From contig VXBM01000009.1 in NCBI GenBank assembly GCA_013400155.1, positions 2,322,476 through 2,386,475 of the forward strand: DNA of 64,000 bases, written 5' to 3'. Made by a program: the position numbers and the translations under genes. The notes under the pieces were generated by a model. The model saw only the letters and a list, made by a program, of their open reading frames with translations, made no database searches and was not told the DNA's origin. Numbering within the stretch: position 1 is the first letter of the stretch; every line of letters starts with the position of its first letter. This document shows, piece after piece, positions 38,760 to 50,468 of this stretch. Origin of the DNA: Helopsaltes ochotensis (taxonomy: Eukaryota; Chordata; Aves; Passeriformes; Locustellidae).

Positions 38760-38921
38760 TTAGTGCAGCAGTGGCCACCTGTGCAAAAATCCAATTTGGC
38801 GCAAGCGGATGAGGAAGATGATGCCAGTGGTATCAACCTAGATAAAGCGAAAGAAATACTGCGTGAAGAGGACAAATTTGACAAAGAAGAATACAGGAAG
38901 AAAGTAAAGGAAAAACATAGG
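38760..38921 (+). CDS. DDX10: DDX10 internal coding exon (acidic/charged segment)
   Basis: This 162-bp exon (54 codons, phase 0 at both ends) starts LVQQWPPVQKSNLAQADEED, passes through a short acidic patch (EEDD) and a GINLDKAKE motif, and ends EEDKFDKEEYRKKVKEKHR. Mammalian DDX10 has LVQQWP, GINL-KAKE and EEDKFDKEEYRKK at the same places, so identification is secure. The segment is highly charged and probably helical, which fits a nucleolar binding or coiled region rather than the ATPase core. The acceptor is TTCAG|TTAGTG and the donor AGG|GTAAGT is near consensus. The exon joins the preceding one as GGE|LVQQW and the following one as KHR|EKRLKE without frame change. I see no disruption. 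Confidence 0.97.
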
Positions 38922-39011
38922 GTAAGTTGATTTCTACCTCAGTTACTGAAGTACAGAAATACTGTGTGGTCAATTGCTCAGTGAGGAAAAAAATAATAAG
39001 TGTAGTACAAG

Positions 39012-39120
39012 TTCATTAAATTCTTCAGTTAAATTTAACTGAATTAATTCTTCATTAAATTTAAATTCTTCAGTTAAATTTAACTGAATTAATTCCTCAT
39101 TAAATTTAAATTCTTCAGTT
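39012..39120. repeat. 45-bp AT-rich tandem repeat with embedded palindromes
   Basis: A 45-bp unit containing TTCAGTTAAATTTAACTGAA is repeated just over twice. The first partial copy lacks a TTTAA piece, and one T/C difference separates the two units. The 20-bp core is a perfect palindrome and occurs at 39024-39043 and 39069-39088. It begins 90 bp after the donor of the 162-bp DDX10 exon. Confidence 0.92.
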
Positions 39121-42100
39121 TTCTTCAGGACTACACTGGTCACAGGAAAACTGTTTTAATATAAGTAGCTGGATAGCACAAAGCCTTATTCAGCATTAAG
39201 TGTTGATAACAGTGGAGTTTTATTTACAGCTTTAAAATCCGATGAGTTTAGTAGGAGTATATTTTCTTTTAAGCAGTGTTAAGTGGAAGGGTTTGTTTCA
39301 TCAAAAGAAAGTATTATTAGGCATATGTGCTCTAAGACCTGCTGACAGTGAAAGAGTATCTCTGAAATGTCTTCAGAACACCATTTGCTTGACATTTATT
39401 TATTGCATTTCAGCTAGGCCAAAGTGTTAACTTTTTGTGTCAGTGTTGTTAGGGCTCTCAGAATTTACTTAATGAATACTCAAACTACATGATATGATTT
39501 TGGCTGGGACTTGAGAAGATGAGTATCTGCAGTCTGGCTTCTCTCTGGTGTTTAAAAACCTTTAAGTTTCAGACCCTGAAGAAGTGCCCTTTCTTCCAAC
39601 TACTTCTCTATTATTTGTTATGGACCAAAGCAGGGTTTTCTGACCTTGCTGTGTACCTGTCATGTGGAACACAGCTGTATGTTTTTGAGCTCAGGGGTCA
39701 TTCTGTTATTGATTGTGAGATGGGTATGGCATTCTCCGGATAACGGATACATGTAAGAGCCCAGGATTAGGTGTTGTGAAAGGCCGGATTTATATTCAAA
39801 GCTTCAAATTTCCGAAGTGTTAGAAAGCATTTTTTTATTGTCCTGCTCTGTAAATACTGACTTAATTCAGTTTGACTTTCCATTGATTGTTAGTAGTTAA
39901 TGCAAGATTTCCCAGTGTTTGTGAGGGTTTGAATTTGAACAAAATAATTTGGAAGGAATTTGTGAAAGCTTCAAGTTATGTTTTGGCTATGAGGTATCGT
40001 AGCTAATGTCAAATCTTACTTCACACAATTAATTTGAAAGTCTACTCCTCTAGTCCTGTTGCAGTCATTTGACAAATACAAAAAAATTTCACCTTATCTT
40101 AAGCAAAGGGTTGCAATTGATTGGAAGTGAAAAGAAATCATGTTTGCTATGCTCGAAGTCAAATAATAGTCAAATTTACAGAAAACAATGCAATCAGATT
40201 TCAAGGATGTACTTAATGAACAAGGAAGGAGAGACTGATTCTATCACTTTGCAATCTGTTATTCACTAGCAGATTCATATACTTCGAGTAACACCATTGT
40301 AGGTTTGACATCAGACTTCAATGATAAAATACTTCATTTCTTGGTCTGTTAATGCAGCTTCATTGTTATACTGCTGAAGAGAACAAGTGTTATTTACCAG
40401 ATATTTACCTGCATTGAATTAAAAATATTTCAGCTGTGGAGATACTATGAAAAGAGAAAGCCTCTTTTCAAAGCTGAGTCAGACAAAACTAACAGACTGG
40501 TCACATCAATGTCACAGGGATTTTTTTGTAATTATGGAAAGTATTATATGTGAATCTTCTTGGAAATTAGTGCATGAGTGTTTTTCACAGTCCACCTATT
40601 GTCCTTTATGAAATGAAATAAATAAATGATAGTATATAAAAAAGAAGGAAATAGATTTTAAAAACCCCTCTGTTTGACATCCTGTAAAATGATTGTCTAG
40701 TATTAAGGGCTACCATTCAGTCATTGCATTACTGACACACAACTGACATTGTTCAGATTTTTTATTTGAAACTTTACAGTTTGAGGTGAAAACCACTTCT
40801 TATGTAGATTCTCTGTACATGGTGAAGTATTCAGTTACCTGATTGTCATTTAATTTTTGAAATAGTCTTATAACAATTTAGAATCCTAACATCCAAATTT
40901 ATATGAGATGAAACTTGCGAAGAAAGAAGGGGAAGGCGATTGGCTCTACTCTGGTAGAATCTCATTTGCCTTCCTGTTGTCTCACTAACCTTGTGGTTAA
41001 AGATGAAACTCCTCACTACAAAAAGCATTCAGGATACCAGTTCATTTCATGTATTAGTTAATACAGGCTATATAGGGTAAGGCTGACATACAGATTGATT
41101 CTCCTGCTCTTCCTTATTACTAAGCCATCCATTTATGTTTGGGATTCTTGACAGTCATCTGTTGCTGCTTAGGAAACAGCTGTAGTAGTAATTATAGGGA
41201 AAATATGCTGAGCCCTGCTCTTCTGTCTCATCCAAGGAGACATAGGCATGCATGCCTCCTTTCTCTTGGGTCATCTTAAACTGGTCCAGTGATCAGAAGA
41301 TGCCTTCTTCCCAGTGATTCATGAAGAAGCTACATAGTTACTAGGTGGAGAAGATACTACTCAATTTTTTCATTACCAGGAAATGTGTAATTTTTAAAAT
41401 TCATGCTGTAGGGCAAAGTTCTATGGCATAATTCAGAAATCATAGAGAAGTGTCATAGATAAACATTATTTTGGCCATTTCAGCCATTGTTTCTTCGCTA
41501 ATGTTTTTGTAATTTATTGTGTTGTTGATGGGACAAGTCGTCTGTCCTTCATTAACAAAAGAATGCCAGGGGAAAACTTGAACTGCCTCACAGTAAAAGC
41601 AAACTAGATGGCCATTTTCACAGTGACTTCCCAATGGTATTTAAAATTTCTCCCACCTCATAAGGTTTCTCTTCCAAAAAGATAATCACTCAGCAGTAGC
41701 TACTAGTTGAGTTTGAGTATTTGGCTTACATCTCAGTGATCAGAAAGAAGAGCTATGCAAGTCTGTGTATCATGACTATGCTGCAGGAGCCTGATCAGGT
41801 GCTTGATGATTGTCTGAATTTCCTATTAAATATTTGGTTGTTTATGTAAGCCTGACAGGCAAGTGGTGTAAGTTATTTCTTACCCTCGTTTGGAGGGAGT
41901 GGGTGAAACTTAAAAGATGAATATTCAAGTGTGTTACCAGTAAAGGATATGAGAGCAGTAAAAAGGCTAGGAGACCTTGTTTTCATTACTTTGGATTTTG
42001 TGTAAGTGTGGATGTCTTAGTACCCTTTCTTGTGTCATTGAAAGAGGTGCTTTTTAAAGTCACATACTTTAATCCCATCTTGTATATCCCTTTGCTGGCA

Positions 42101-43091
42101 TTCAGCAGAACCCTTTATACAAAGCCTTAAATCCATGACTTGTGACTGTCATTGCTTCTTTTTAAATCCTTTATGCCTCACTGTGAGCCAAAATACATAA
42201 GTCGTAACATGAACTCTGTTAACTGACCTGTCCTTTCTGCAGTAGTGCTAATTATTTAATTCCCATCTTTGTTTACATTTCCTTCCTGCAAGCAAACTGC
42301 TGAAGATCCGTGTCCATTTGACATGTTCCAATATCAGATGCGACAACTCTTGTTTCTTGGTTTTCTGCCTCAGCTCCTGAATTCTCCTACAATTCCCTTT
42401 TTCCTAGCTTTTTGAAAAAGCCATGGCTGAATCTTTCCTTTCTGCTTTTGCTTCATTTTTCATCTTTGCTTAACATTTTAATCAGCTTAACTTTCTTCTG
42501 TTCCTTCATGTACATCAAGTTTCAAATATATCTTGATTGATATTTCCTCTTCTTAATTCCTTTTCTTCCGTACTGCAACTGATACCTGGTGTAGTTTCCT
42601 GGGGGGTATGGCAGTTGTTTGTGGGTTTTTTGCCCTTTAAATCAGTTTTTGAAACGTGCTAAATCTATTAAAGCTATTGAGATTAGCAGACCACTAGAGA
42701 CAAAGGCATTTTCATTCTGTATAAATCAAATGTAGCAGTCTGATACATGGTTATGTACATGTCCCCTCAAGCTGAATGTGTTAATATCTGAAGTCTCTAC
42801 ATTGGCTTTGAAATGGTGACTTACAATAACAGAACGATTTACAGAAAGCTATAAATGCAGATGTTATTTCATCCATGTTTTTTTTATCTGGCAGGTGGGT
42901 TCAGGTTTTGATTTAGATAATGAGTGGGTGTAGAAAAAGCACCCACTTTTATGCTTTCATAAAACTTGTGCATCTATAGGTCATCTTCAATTGAGAATCC
43001 CTTTCTTATGGTTTCTCCAGTATAATCTTGAAGATTATATTGTAGGGAAAAAAAAAGTGAACTCTAAAAATCAAAACATCCCCAAAAGAGC

Positions 43092-43125
43092 TTTTTTTTT
43101 GGGGGGAGGGGGGGTGGGAGGGGGG
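43092..43125 (+). repeat. T-run followed by G-tracts (quadruplex-type motif)
   Basis: Nine T are followed by G6-A-G7-T-G3-A-G6. Four or more G-tracts separated by single bases fit the standard pattern for an intramolecular G-quadruplex on the + strand, which is also the DDX10 transcript strand. It lies deep in the 14-kb intron. Length of such runs in assemblies can be unreliable. Confidence 0.85.
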
Positions 43126-46100
43126 AAACATGGCACATAAGCTTATTATGAACTTTCCTTGCAAAACTGTTTCTGATGAAGAACAAAACTAGTCAGAAAG
43201 TATCCACAGGCCATTGCTTTTCAATCCATTTGTGAATGTAATTTAAATGAGCACAGTTTCCTGTAGGATCAGAAAAATGTTTTGATGCATTCATGAGATG
43301 CTCGGATTAGAAGAGTTGTGTGTTGCAGCGCCTTAAGGCTTGTGGCAACTTGCAAAGCATCTGCGCTGTAATTGGATTTCCTTCATGAGTATCACATTTT
43401 ATTATGCTCTCCTTCCTCTGCAAATATGGAAGAACTGAAAATCAAATGGATAAAAGTAAATAAAACTCTGAGGTATAATTGTGGTGTAATTAATGCTTAC
43501 TGAAGTATTGGAAACAAAGTAAATTTTAGTGATTGAGCACAAGGGAAGGACAGTAACTGATCAAGATGATGTGAAAAGAATTCTGCATTAATGGCTATTT
43601 AATGAAAGCCATTTGAAATGTGTAAAATGTTATAAACAACAATAATGGGAAAAGTGAATAAACTATTCAGAACATGTTTTGGCACTCCATTTTTCAAGTT
43701 TTCAACTGAAAGTGCAGTGTTGTTAGGAGGAAAATAGTGGCAGAGAGGGATTAATCTCACTTCTTAATAACCTCTCTTTCCCTACACTAACTCAAGCTCA
43801 GAAAAATGCCCATTGGTGCTGAAGGAAAAATGAATAGGAGCCTTATTTCTTACCTCTCTTTCCCACGAGTAAGGTATGCTGTGAATTTTGAATGATCAAT
43901 GTGAGAAAAAGGCTAGAAATATTTTTTAAAATATAATTTTATTTGGACAGTATTAGTAGCAATCAAGCTGAGACTGTCTTCAGGGGTCTGATACTGCAAG
44001 ATGCAGTAGTTCTGTACCTCCCTGGAAGACCTTAAACAAATATATTTCTAGAGAAATGACTCAGACTGTGGGTGATGGAGGATCTTTTGGTAGGTAGTGC
44101 ACTGTACCACAAGTCCGTATTTTAAATGTAATATATACTTTGTATTTTTGAGACACCTTGCATAATCTTCCAGGGATACTGATGTTGCTGGAAGGAATCT
44201 GGAGATATTATTTTGTGGCCCTTGTGCCACTGAAATGATCTTGATTTGTACCACTTGAAGTTTAGGGCGATGTGTTCTCAAAGTTTTGTTTATGCTGTTC
44301 TTAATTCCGTAGAAAATACAGAATTATTTTAAAAACTGTACTGAAACAGAATACCTCTGTTTGGTTTGTCTCCTGTGCCCTAAATGCATTTGTTAGTGAC
44401 ATAGTGCATAATTTTAATGAGGCGGAAACACTGGGATGTTTCACCCTTTGTGTGTTTGATCTCCCAGATATTATTACTCTATTAACTGTTTCCAAAGCTA
44501 AAGGAGAAAACTCTTTGTACCAGACTTTGTGTAAGGACTATCATAAAATAAATAACTTTCGGTTTCACAAAGAGAATATTGAATTCTAATTTCATTTTTG
44601 GAAATGGGAGATTGCAGCCTGGTAAGGGAAGGCAAATCCCTTGGGTTTGAACTCGGGCAGTTTCATCTGCAGGTGTTTTTGATGAAGCCTGCTGCTGTTC
44701 CAGGCTGCAGAACAAGCCCCCTGCACGTGTATTGCACAGAGGGGCACACACAGGACACTCTGTGGATGTCCACAGGGGCAAGAGAGGCTGCACTCACATA
44801 AACATGCACAGCACAGGCAGCACAAATTATTTCTTCTTGTTGGCTGATGTTTATCAGCAGGACTAAGAATATCTCGCTCCTTTCATTGATAATGAATTGA
44901 TAATTTCATTGATAATGCACACTCACCAATGCATTAAATAGTAGAGTGGCCCCTAAATATGTCTAATTTTGTAGAGCCTATCATCGAGCCCTTTTGTTGT
45001 TACTGACCTTGGGTTTTTCCATGTGCTGGTCTTTCTGCTCCGTCTCATAGTGCCTTTCAAATATTCCATTTTAAGTTTGCTCTTTCCTGTGAGGCTGATA
45101 AACACAGATAACCTGTTTTCTCTTTTTCTTACCAGTTACAAAGTTCTCTGTGGACCTTCCCAAGGTTGTGTTTGTGTGGTTCCTTTAGTGTTTATCTGTC
45201 AGTGTCTTACGAGTTCACATCTTTTGCCACTGTCTGCCTTACTGCTCATTAGGGTTAGTGTATTTCATGTTCACTTTCTTAATTTTTTAGTTTTTCTCCT
45301 TCTTGTCTTTGTCTCAGTTGTAACAGGATATCATTACAAACCGCATTTTTACGTTCAGGCTGTCCCTACTACCAATGTATCTCATGCTGCACTGCATTCC
45401 TCGGGGTTTGCTTCCTGGTGTAATGCTGTAGCCTTTATCTCCCTCTGGCCCCTGCCATGATCCTTCCCCCATGCCTCGGCTGAGCCATGGCCCGGATGGG
45501 AGAGCACCCTAGGACTTACTCCTTCCTTTGGCAGCTACTTTCCAAATGGAACTCTAGGCTCCACCTCCCTGCTTTTGCAAGTGAATTTTGTTGATGACAG
45601 AGTAGTTATGATTTAAACATGTTTGGTTTATAGTTCTATATAATAATTCTAAAAGTTCTAGTGTATTGTAATGAATCAGTGAATAGCATATATCACGCTT
45701 AAGAAATGGAAAAGACTCCCCAGAGATTTTCTTTCTTTTCTAAAATAGATGTTATATAACACAAGCCATTCAATATGGTTGAAGATAAATGCTCCCATGA
45801 AAAACATTATTTTTAGTTTGAAATCAGTCATTAGATTAATTCTGAGGAAAGGCTGCATCATATTTCCAAGGAAGTAATCTGAAGGGGTAAAAAATTGCAG
45901 TGCAGGATTATGCTCTTTATTAAGTAAAGCACCTGAATAGTCCTCCACTTTGAGATGGAATTTGTCAGATTGCCATGTGTACAGTTAGTTTAATGTGGTG
46001 CTGGGTGAGAATGATAAAATTCTCTCACGTAAAGAGCATGCCAGCATAGGAGCAAAATATAAAAGGAAGGAGGTTACTGCTGAGAGGAGCACTCAGCTGA

Positions 46101-46494
46101 ACAGCAAGGTAAAGTATAGGTGGAGAGATGTGTAAAATAAATTAGGGAGTATTACTTTGTTAGAAAGCCTATCTGAGCCCTTCCATAGCTTTTTGTGTGC
46201 AGGCAGTGCTGCTGTTATGCTCCAGATGCACGGCTATTAAGATAAGGGGGATGGACACTGAGAAGTGGGTTGACAAGCATCCTCTTTCAGCCTTAGCAGC
46301 AGCATCCATCTGGTCTCCCTGTGGTGCCAGTGGAGGCAAAGGCTTGCTTGTTTATCTTTCACTTCAACAGCTGAATGGGCTACACTTAGAGCCTGGAGTG
46401 TCCTTGGGTGTTTTTGAAGAGTCTTGCAGCAAAATCAGAGTTCTTGACCTCATCTTATTGATGTGAAAAACAAGAAAATGAGATCACAGATGAC

Positions 46495-46618
46495 CTAATA
46501 TTCTGTGTTGAAAGGGACCCACAAGGACTATGGAATCCAGCTCAGAAGTGAATGGGCCATATGGCCTTTGAACCCACAACCTTGGTTCGAACCACACCAG
46601 GCTTGAAGCAACTGGTTT
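46495..46618 (-). mobile_element. CR1-like fragment, antisense
   Basis: The segment GTGTTGAAAGGGACCCACAA followed by a GAATCCAGCTC-like block matches the reverse complement of a CR1 tail. It continues into TTTGAACCCACAACCTTGG, typical of one CR1 subfamily. It is short and diverged. The TTGGTTCGAACC at its right end resembles a tRNA T-loop by chance; no cloverleaf surrounds it. Confidence 0.6.
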
Positions 46619-47284
46619 GTGTACACACTAATCAGATGAATTCCAGGAAGACACAGCTATGGGTGGAGGCTGAAGTAGTTTAGGCATAATCTTAAAGTGG
46701 GCCTTTACAGCCCTAATGGATCAGGGAGCTTCCGTGCCAGGCTGCTTGTCCTGCTGGAGGATATACTGGAACAACTGCCCAAAATGCTGACCTCTGTCAG
46801 GTGCTGTGAGGCAACCTTGCAGCTTCTGACGGGAGCTGCACCCTTTGCTTGCTGAGGATCTGGGTGCTGCTGAGTGCCTGAGTGAGCAGGCACAGATTCA
46901 TGCGGGGCTTTTCTGCCTTCTCTCAGACCTGGTGTTTGATCTGTTTCCTTATGGGTGGCTGCATTAAGACAGCTCAAGAGCCTGTGGCCTCTATAGATAA
47001 TGAATTTTCCACTCTTAAATGGCATCATTCCTTCAAAACCTAAAGCAACCACAAAATGAGGTCAAGGGCATCATTGCCCATTTTCCTTTACTTTCTCTAG
47101 AAAATGTTAATATGATTTGCAGTGTAACTTCCATTGATTTGTTGTTAAGATTTTAGTTCACAGCTTTAAATATCACTTTTTAACAGTTAAACAGTGTTAA
47201 GTAACTTCATTCATCATGTAATTCTGTTGAAACTGTTCAAAGCTAATTTTGACTTAGTGTTACCTTTATCTCTTACTGTATGTG

Positions 47285-47768
47285 TCTGTGTACATGGAGG
47301 TTCAATCTCATCACTCTCATGGTAAAGAATTTCTTTGTAATAGTTAATCTAAACTTAGTCTCTTGCAATTTAAAACCTTTACCCCTTGTCCTGCCCAATA
47401 CATGGCCATTGTAAAAAGTTCCTTTCCAGCTGACTTACCGGAAGGCCACAGTTAGGTCTCCGCAGAGCTTTCTCTCCTCCGGGCTGAACATTCTGAACTC
47501 TCTCAGCCTGTCTTCATAGGAGAGGTGTTCCAGGTCATCTTCATTGCCCTCCTCTAGACCCACTCCCAGCAGGTCCACACCTTTGCTGTTCTGAAGACTT
47601 CAGAGCTGGATGCAGCCCTGCAGGTGGGGTCTCAGCAGAGCAGAGGGGCAGAATCCCCTCCCTGGCCCTGCTGCCCACCCTGCTTTGGATGCAGCCCAGG
47701 ACACGTTTGGCTCTCTGGGCTGTGAGGGCACACTGACAGCTCATGTCCAGCCTCTCATCTATATACAT
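47285..47768 (-). mobile_element. CR1 LINE fragment, antisense
   Basis: A long, clear reverse-complement CR1 segment. Landmarks in + order include CAATCTCATCACTCTCATGG, a CTTGTCCTGCCC-like block, CCACAGTTAGGTCTCCGCAG, CTCTCAGCCTGTCTTCATAG, GAGAGGTGTTCCAGGTCATC, GATGCAGCCCTGCAGGTGGG, GGATGCAGCCCAGGACACGT and CATGTCCAGCCTCTCATCTA. The order and spacing match the 3' half of the element near the end of ORF2. Within it, the minus-strand frame at 47541-47768 is element sequence, not a host gene. The GC content is clearly above that of the flanks. Confidence 0.92.
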
Positions 47769-50317
47769 ATTTAAACCAACTCACTTAAAAGCTTTAGAAG
47801 AAACTTTTCTGTCCTTAAAACATACTCAGTGTGTTCAGGTCTAGGTGGGAAAGGAATTGTTTTGATCTTTGTGCACTGGTTTCCTGTGTTGGTTTTGTTC
47901 CAAGAATGTCCTTTTAAGGGTCAGTTTCTGCTAGCTTCTGTTTTCTTCTTTTTAATGAGAATGCCTTTTTTCCACTGAATGCCTCTAAGACTTTTTCATG
48001 TTCAACGTTTAAGATTATCCCTGTGCTGTTTTTCACATACCTTTGATACCTACTCTGTGTTGCCTTAAATTGGTGATTTCTAGGTGTTTCAGTTTCCCTG
48101 CTTTTAAAGTAAATATCAGCTTTACAGATGAGGCTTACGTCATTATGTTTAGTTTGTTGCTTGAAGAGATTATTTAATAAGTTTCTAAAACCAAACATTA
48201 AGATTCCAAAAAAAAACCCTCACAACAAAACAAACACAAAACAATAAAAAAGTTTTGCTTTTTTCCCTGAAAGTGTTAAGATTTGTTTATTTAACAGGAA
48301 CCAGTTTTGTACCTAATTACCAGAATTTTAAAAAAAATAATGTTCAAAGAAATACTTATAAGTTGATTCATTTTTATCTTTGAGTTAGGAATGTTAGTTT
48401 GTTTTGGTGGTTGGAGAAATTAGCATGTAGATGGTCTTCTAGTTTCTCTAAGGAGAAATATTGAGCTACATCGTTTAATGTATAAAAAAATAATAAAAAT
48501 GTAGTAATAGTCATAGCATATAAACAATTTAAGCTTGGTGTGAAATCTTGGAGAAGAACAACGTGGGAAACATGATTATGAAGTTCGTTTTCAGAGCACA
48601 TTTGTGCTTCAAAATTTTAGTGGAAATTAGCTCTTGACTATTGGCAATGCCATTATATGAGAGCTGCTCTGGACTTTTGAGCAACTCTGTATTTTTTATG
48701 CAGCACAACTGACTGAATTTAGCTGTGTCCCACTAAAATAACAAAAGATAGTTGGATACCAAGACATGGTATCATGTTCCAGTATTAACCAACATGTATT
48801 TGCGAATGACAGCCAGATTTTTCCCGGCAATGGAGTGATTTGTTCCAGAACTTGGTCACTGTAAAGATCTGTTGTGTGGTAGGCCATTACCTCAGCTGTT
48901 AAATAAATGGGTTGGTAGCGCCAATTTATGGCATCAGTATGTAAAGGAATAGTTACTAAAAATCTAGTCTTAAAATGATGGATCCAAACCTGAGGGAGTT
49001 CTTGAGTATTTAAATAAAAAGGCTTCAGAGGACTCAGATGAGCATGAAATTTTTACAGGAAATAGATTTGCCACAGGCTTTTTTAATGTTCTCAGAGCTA
49101 AATATGCCATAATATCTGTTAGTTGTGTTGAGTGAAACTTTTATTTGCCTTCAGGTAAGGTAATATAAGAGGTCAGTGAAATTTTAGGGAGGAAAAACTG
49201 CAGCTTATCACCAGTTAAAAGAATTTACTGAATGTAAATCTGACCAATGCATAAATTGTTTAAAAGAAAGAAAGGAGACTTTTATTGTACAAATTTTTTA
49301 CACGTTAAAAAAGCTGAAAAAAATTACTGTATGAAACAAAACTGTTCATAATAGAAATAACAGAAATAAATGCTGCATTTTTTAAATATTGCAGTTAGCC
49401 CTCTGTACAATGTAAAATGAACTCTTAAATGTAGAAAGAAGAGAGTCCAAGGAACAGGGGATTTTCTTTGGGAGGGAAGAATTCTCAAAATTGCTGGACT
49501 TATTTTTTTTACAACTAAAAGCTTGGGGTTTAAGCTCTCTATTTATGTGTCTTTCACATATTCCTGACTTCACCTGCTAGAGAGAGCTGCCATGCTACTA
49601 TTCATTATTTTTTGTCTCAAGTTGAGAACATGGCATGCAAATGTTAGAATATTTATTTGAGTTGGAGTTTTAAGAAGTAAATGGAGTATGACTTTTTGTC
49701 TTAAAACCCAACAGTAGAAGGAGGGGGAAATTAAATGTGAAAAGAAGCCAGTGGCAGACTTCCTAACTTCACAGTTAAGAACAGCAAGTAGTTCTTTCAT
49801 ATATTAGACATGGCTTTTGGGATCCTTTTAGGCAGAGCTATTTTTGTTGTCAGTTCTAGCGCAGAAAATGTAGAAGGTTTGCAACTCTTCTTTAAAGCTA
49901 AGTGATTTAGCCATCTTACATGATAATGACAAAAATTTTTCATCCCTTTGATTACTGAGGTTACAGCCATCCTTTTTAAGTAGCTTTGTAAGTGTGAAAA
50001 AAAAAGATAATTTGCAGTAAATTTTAAAAGCTGACCAAGAAGGTCTCGGAGCTATATAATACTAGTAATGAAAATCTAAGTAAAAATAATATAATACTAG
50101 CCAGTTGAGGAAATTAGATGTATAGTGAGTTATATGTATATATTTTTATCAGAGCAGAACCTGGTTTGTAAATTTGTCTGTGGAATACACTGAAATTTCT
50201 ACATGGCTTTTCACTTGACTGTTCCGATTGGTAAATTAACATGTCACAGATTAAATGGACCAAAACCATGACAATGGTTGTAAGTTAAAACAAGAGATTC
50301 AACATGGATTTATGGGG

Positions 50318-50468
50318 AATTTTTCAGGCTGTGGCACAGGCTGACCAGAGATGATGTGCAGTCTCCAGCCTTGGGATTTTGAAATGGCTGGACGAGGCCC
50401 CGTGCAGCAAAACACCACCTCAGAGCTGACTCTTGTGTGAGCAGGAGGTTCTGAGACAGAGACTTTGC
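50318..50468 (+). mobile_element. CR1 LINE fragment, diverged
   Basis: The blocks TGGCACAGGCTGACCAGAGA, GCAGTCTCCAGCCTTGGGAT, TTTGAAATGGCTGGACGAGG and TGTGAGCAGGAGGTT follow the CR1 order (GGTTGCCCAGAGA, GTGGAGTCTCC, TATTCAAAA, CTGGAC, GAGCAGGGGGGTT). The copy is strongly diverged and lacks the final tail, so the borders are approximate. Confidence 0.65.

Noticed and set aside
45023..45460. 145-codon hydrophobic plus-strand frame
   Set aside because: The Leu/Val/Phe/Ser-rich composition is what T-rich intron gives. There is no domain and no splice-like borders, and it sits inside the 14-kb DDX10 intron.
46575..46605. TTGGTTCGAACC resembling a tRNA T-arm
   Set aside because: No acceptor stem, D-arm or anticodon arm can be arranged around it, and it is the edge of a CR1-like fragment.
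47541..47768. 75-codon minus-strand frame
   Set aside because: It is part of the antisense CR1 element, not a host gene.
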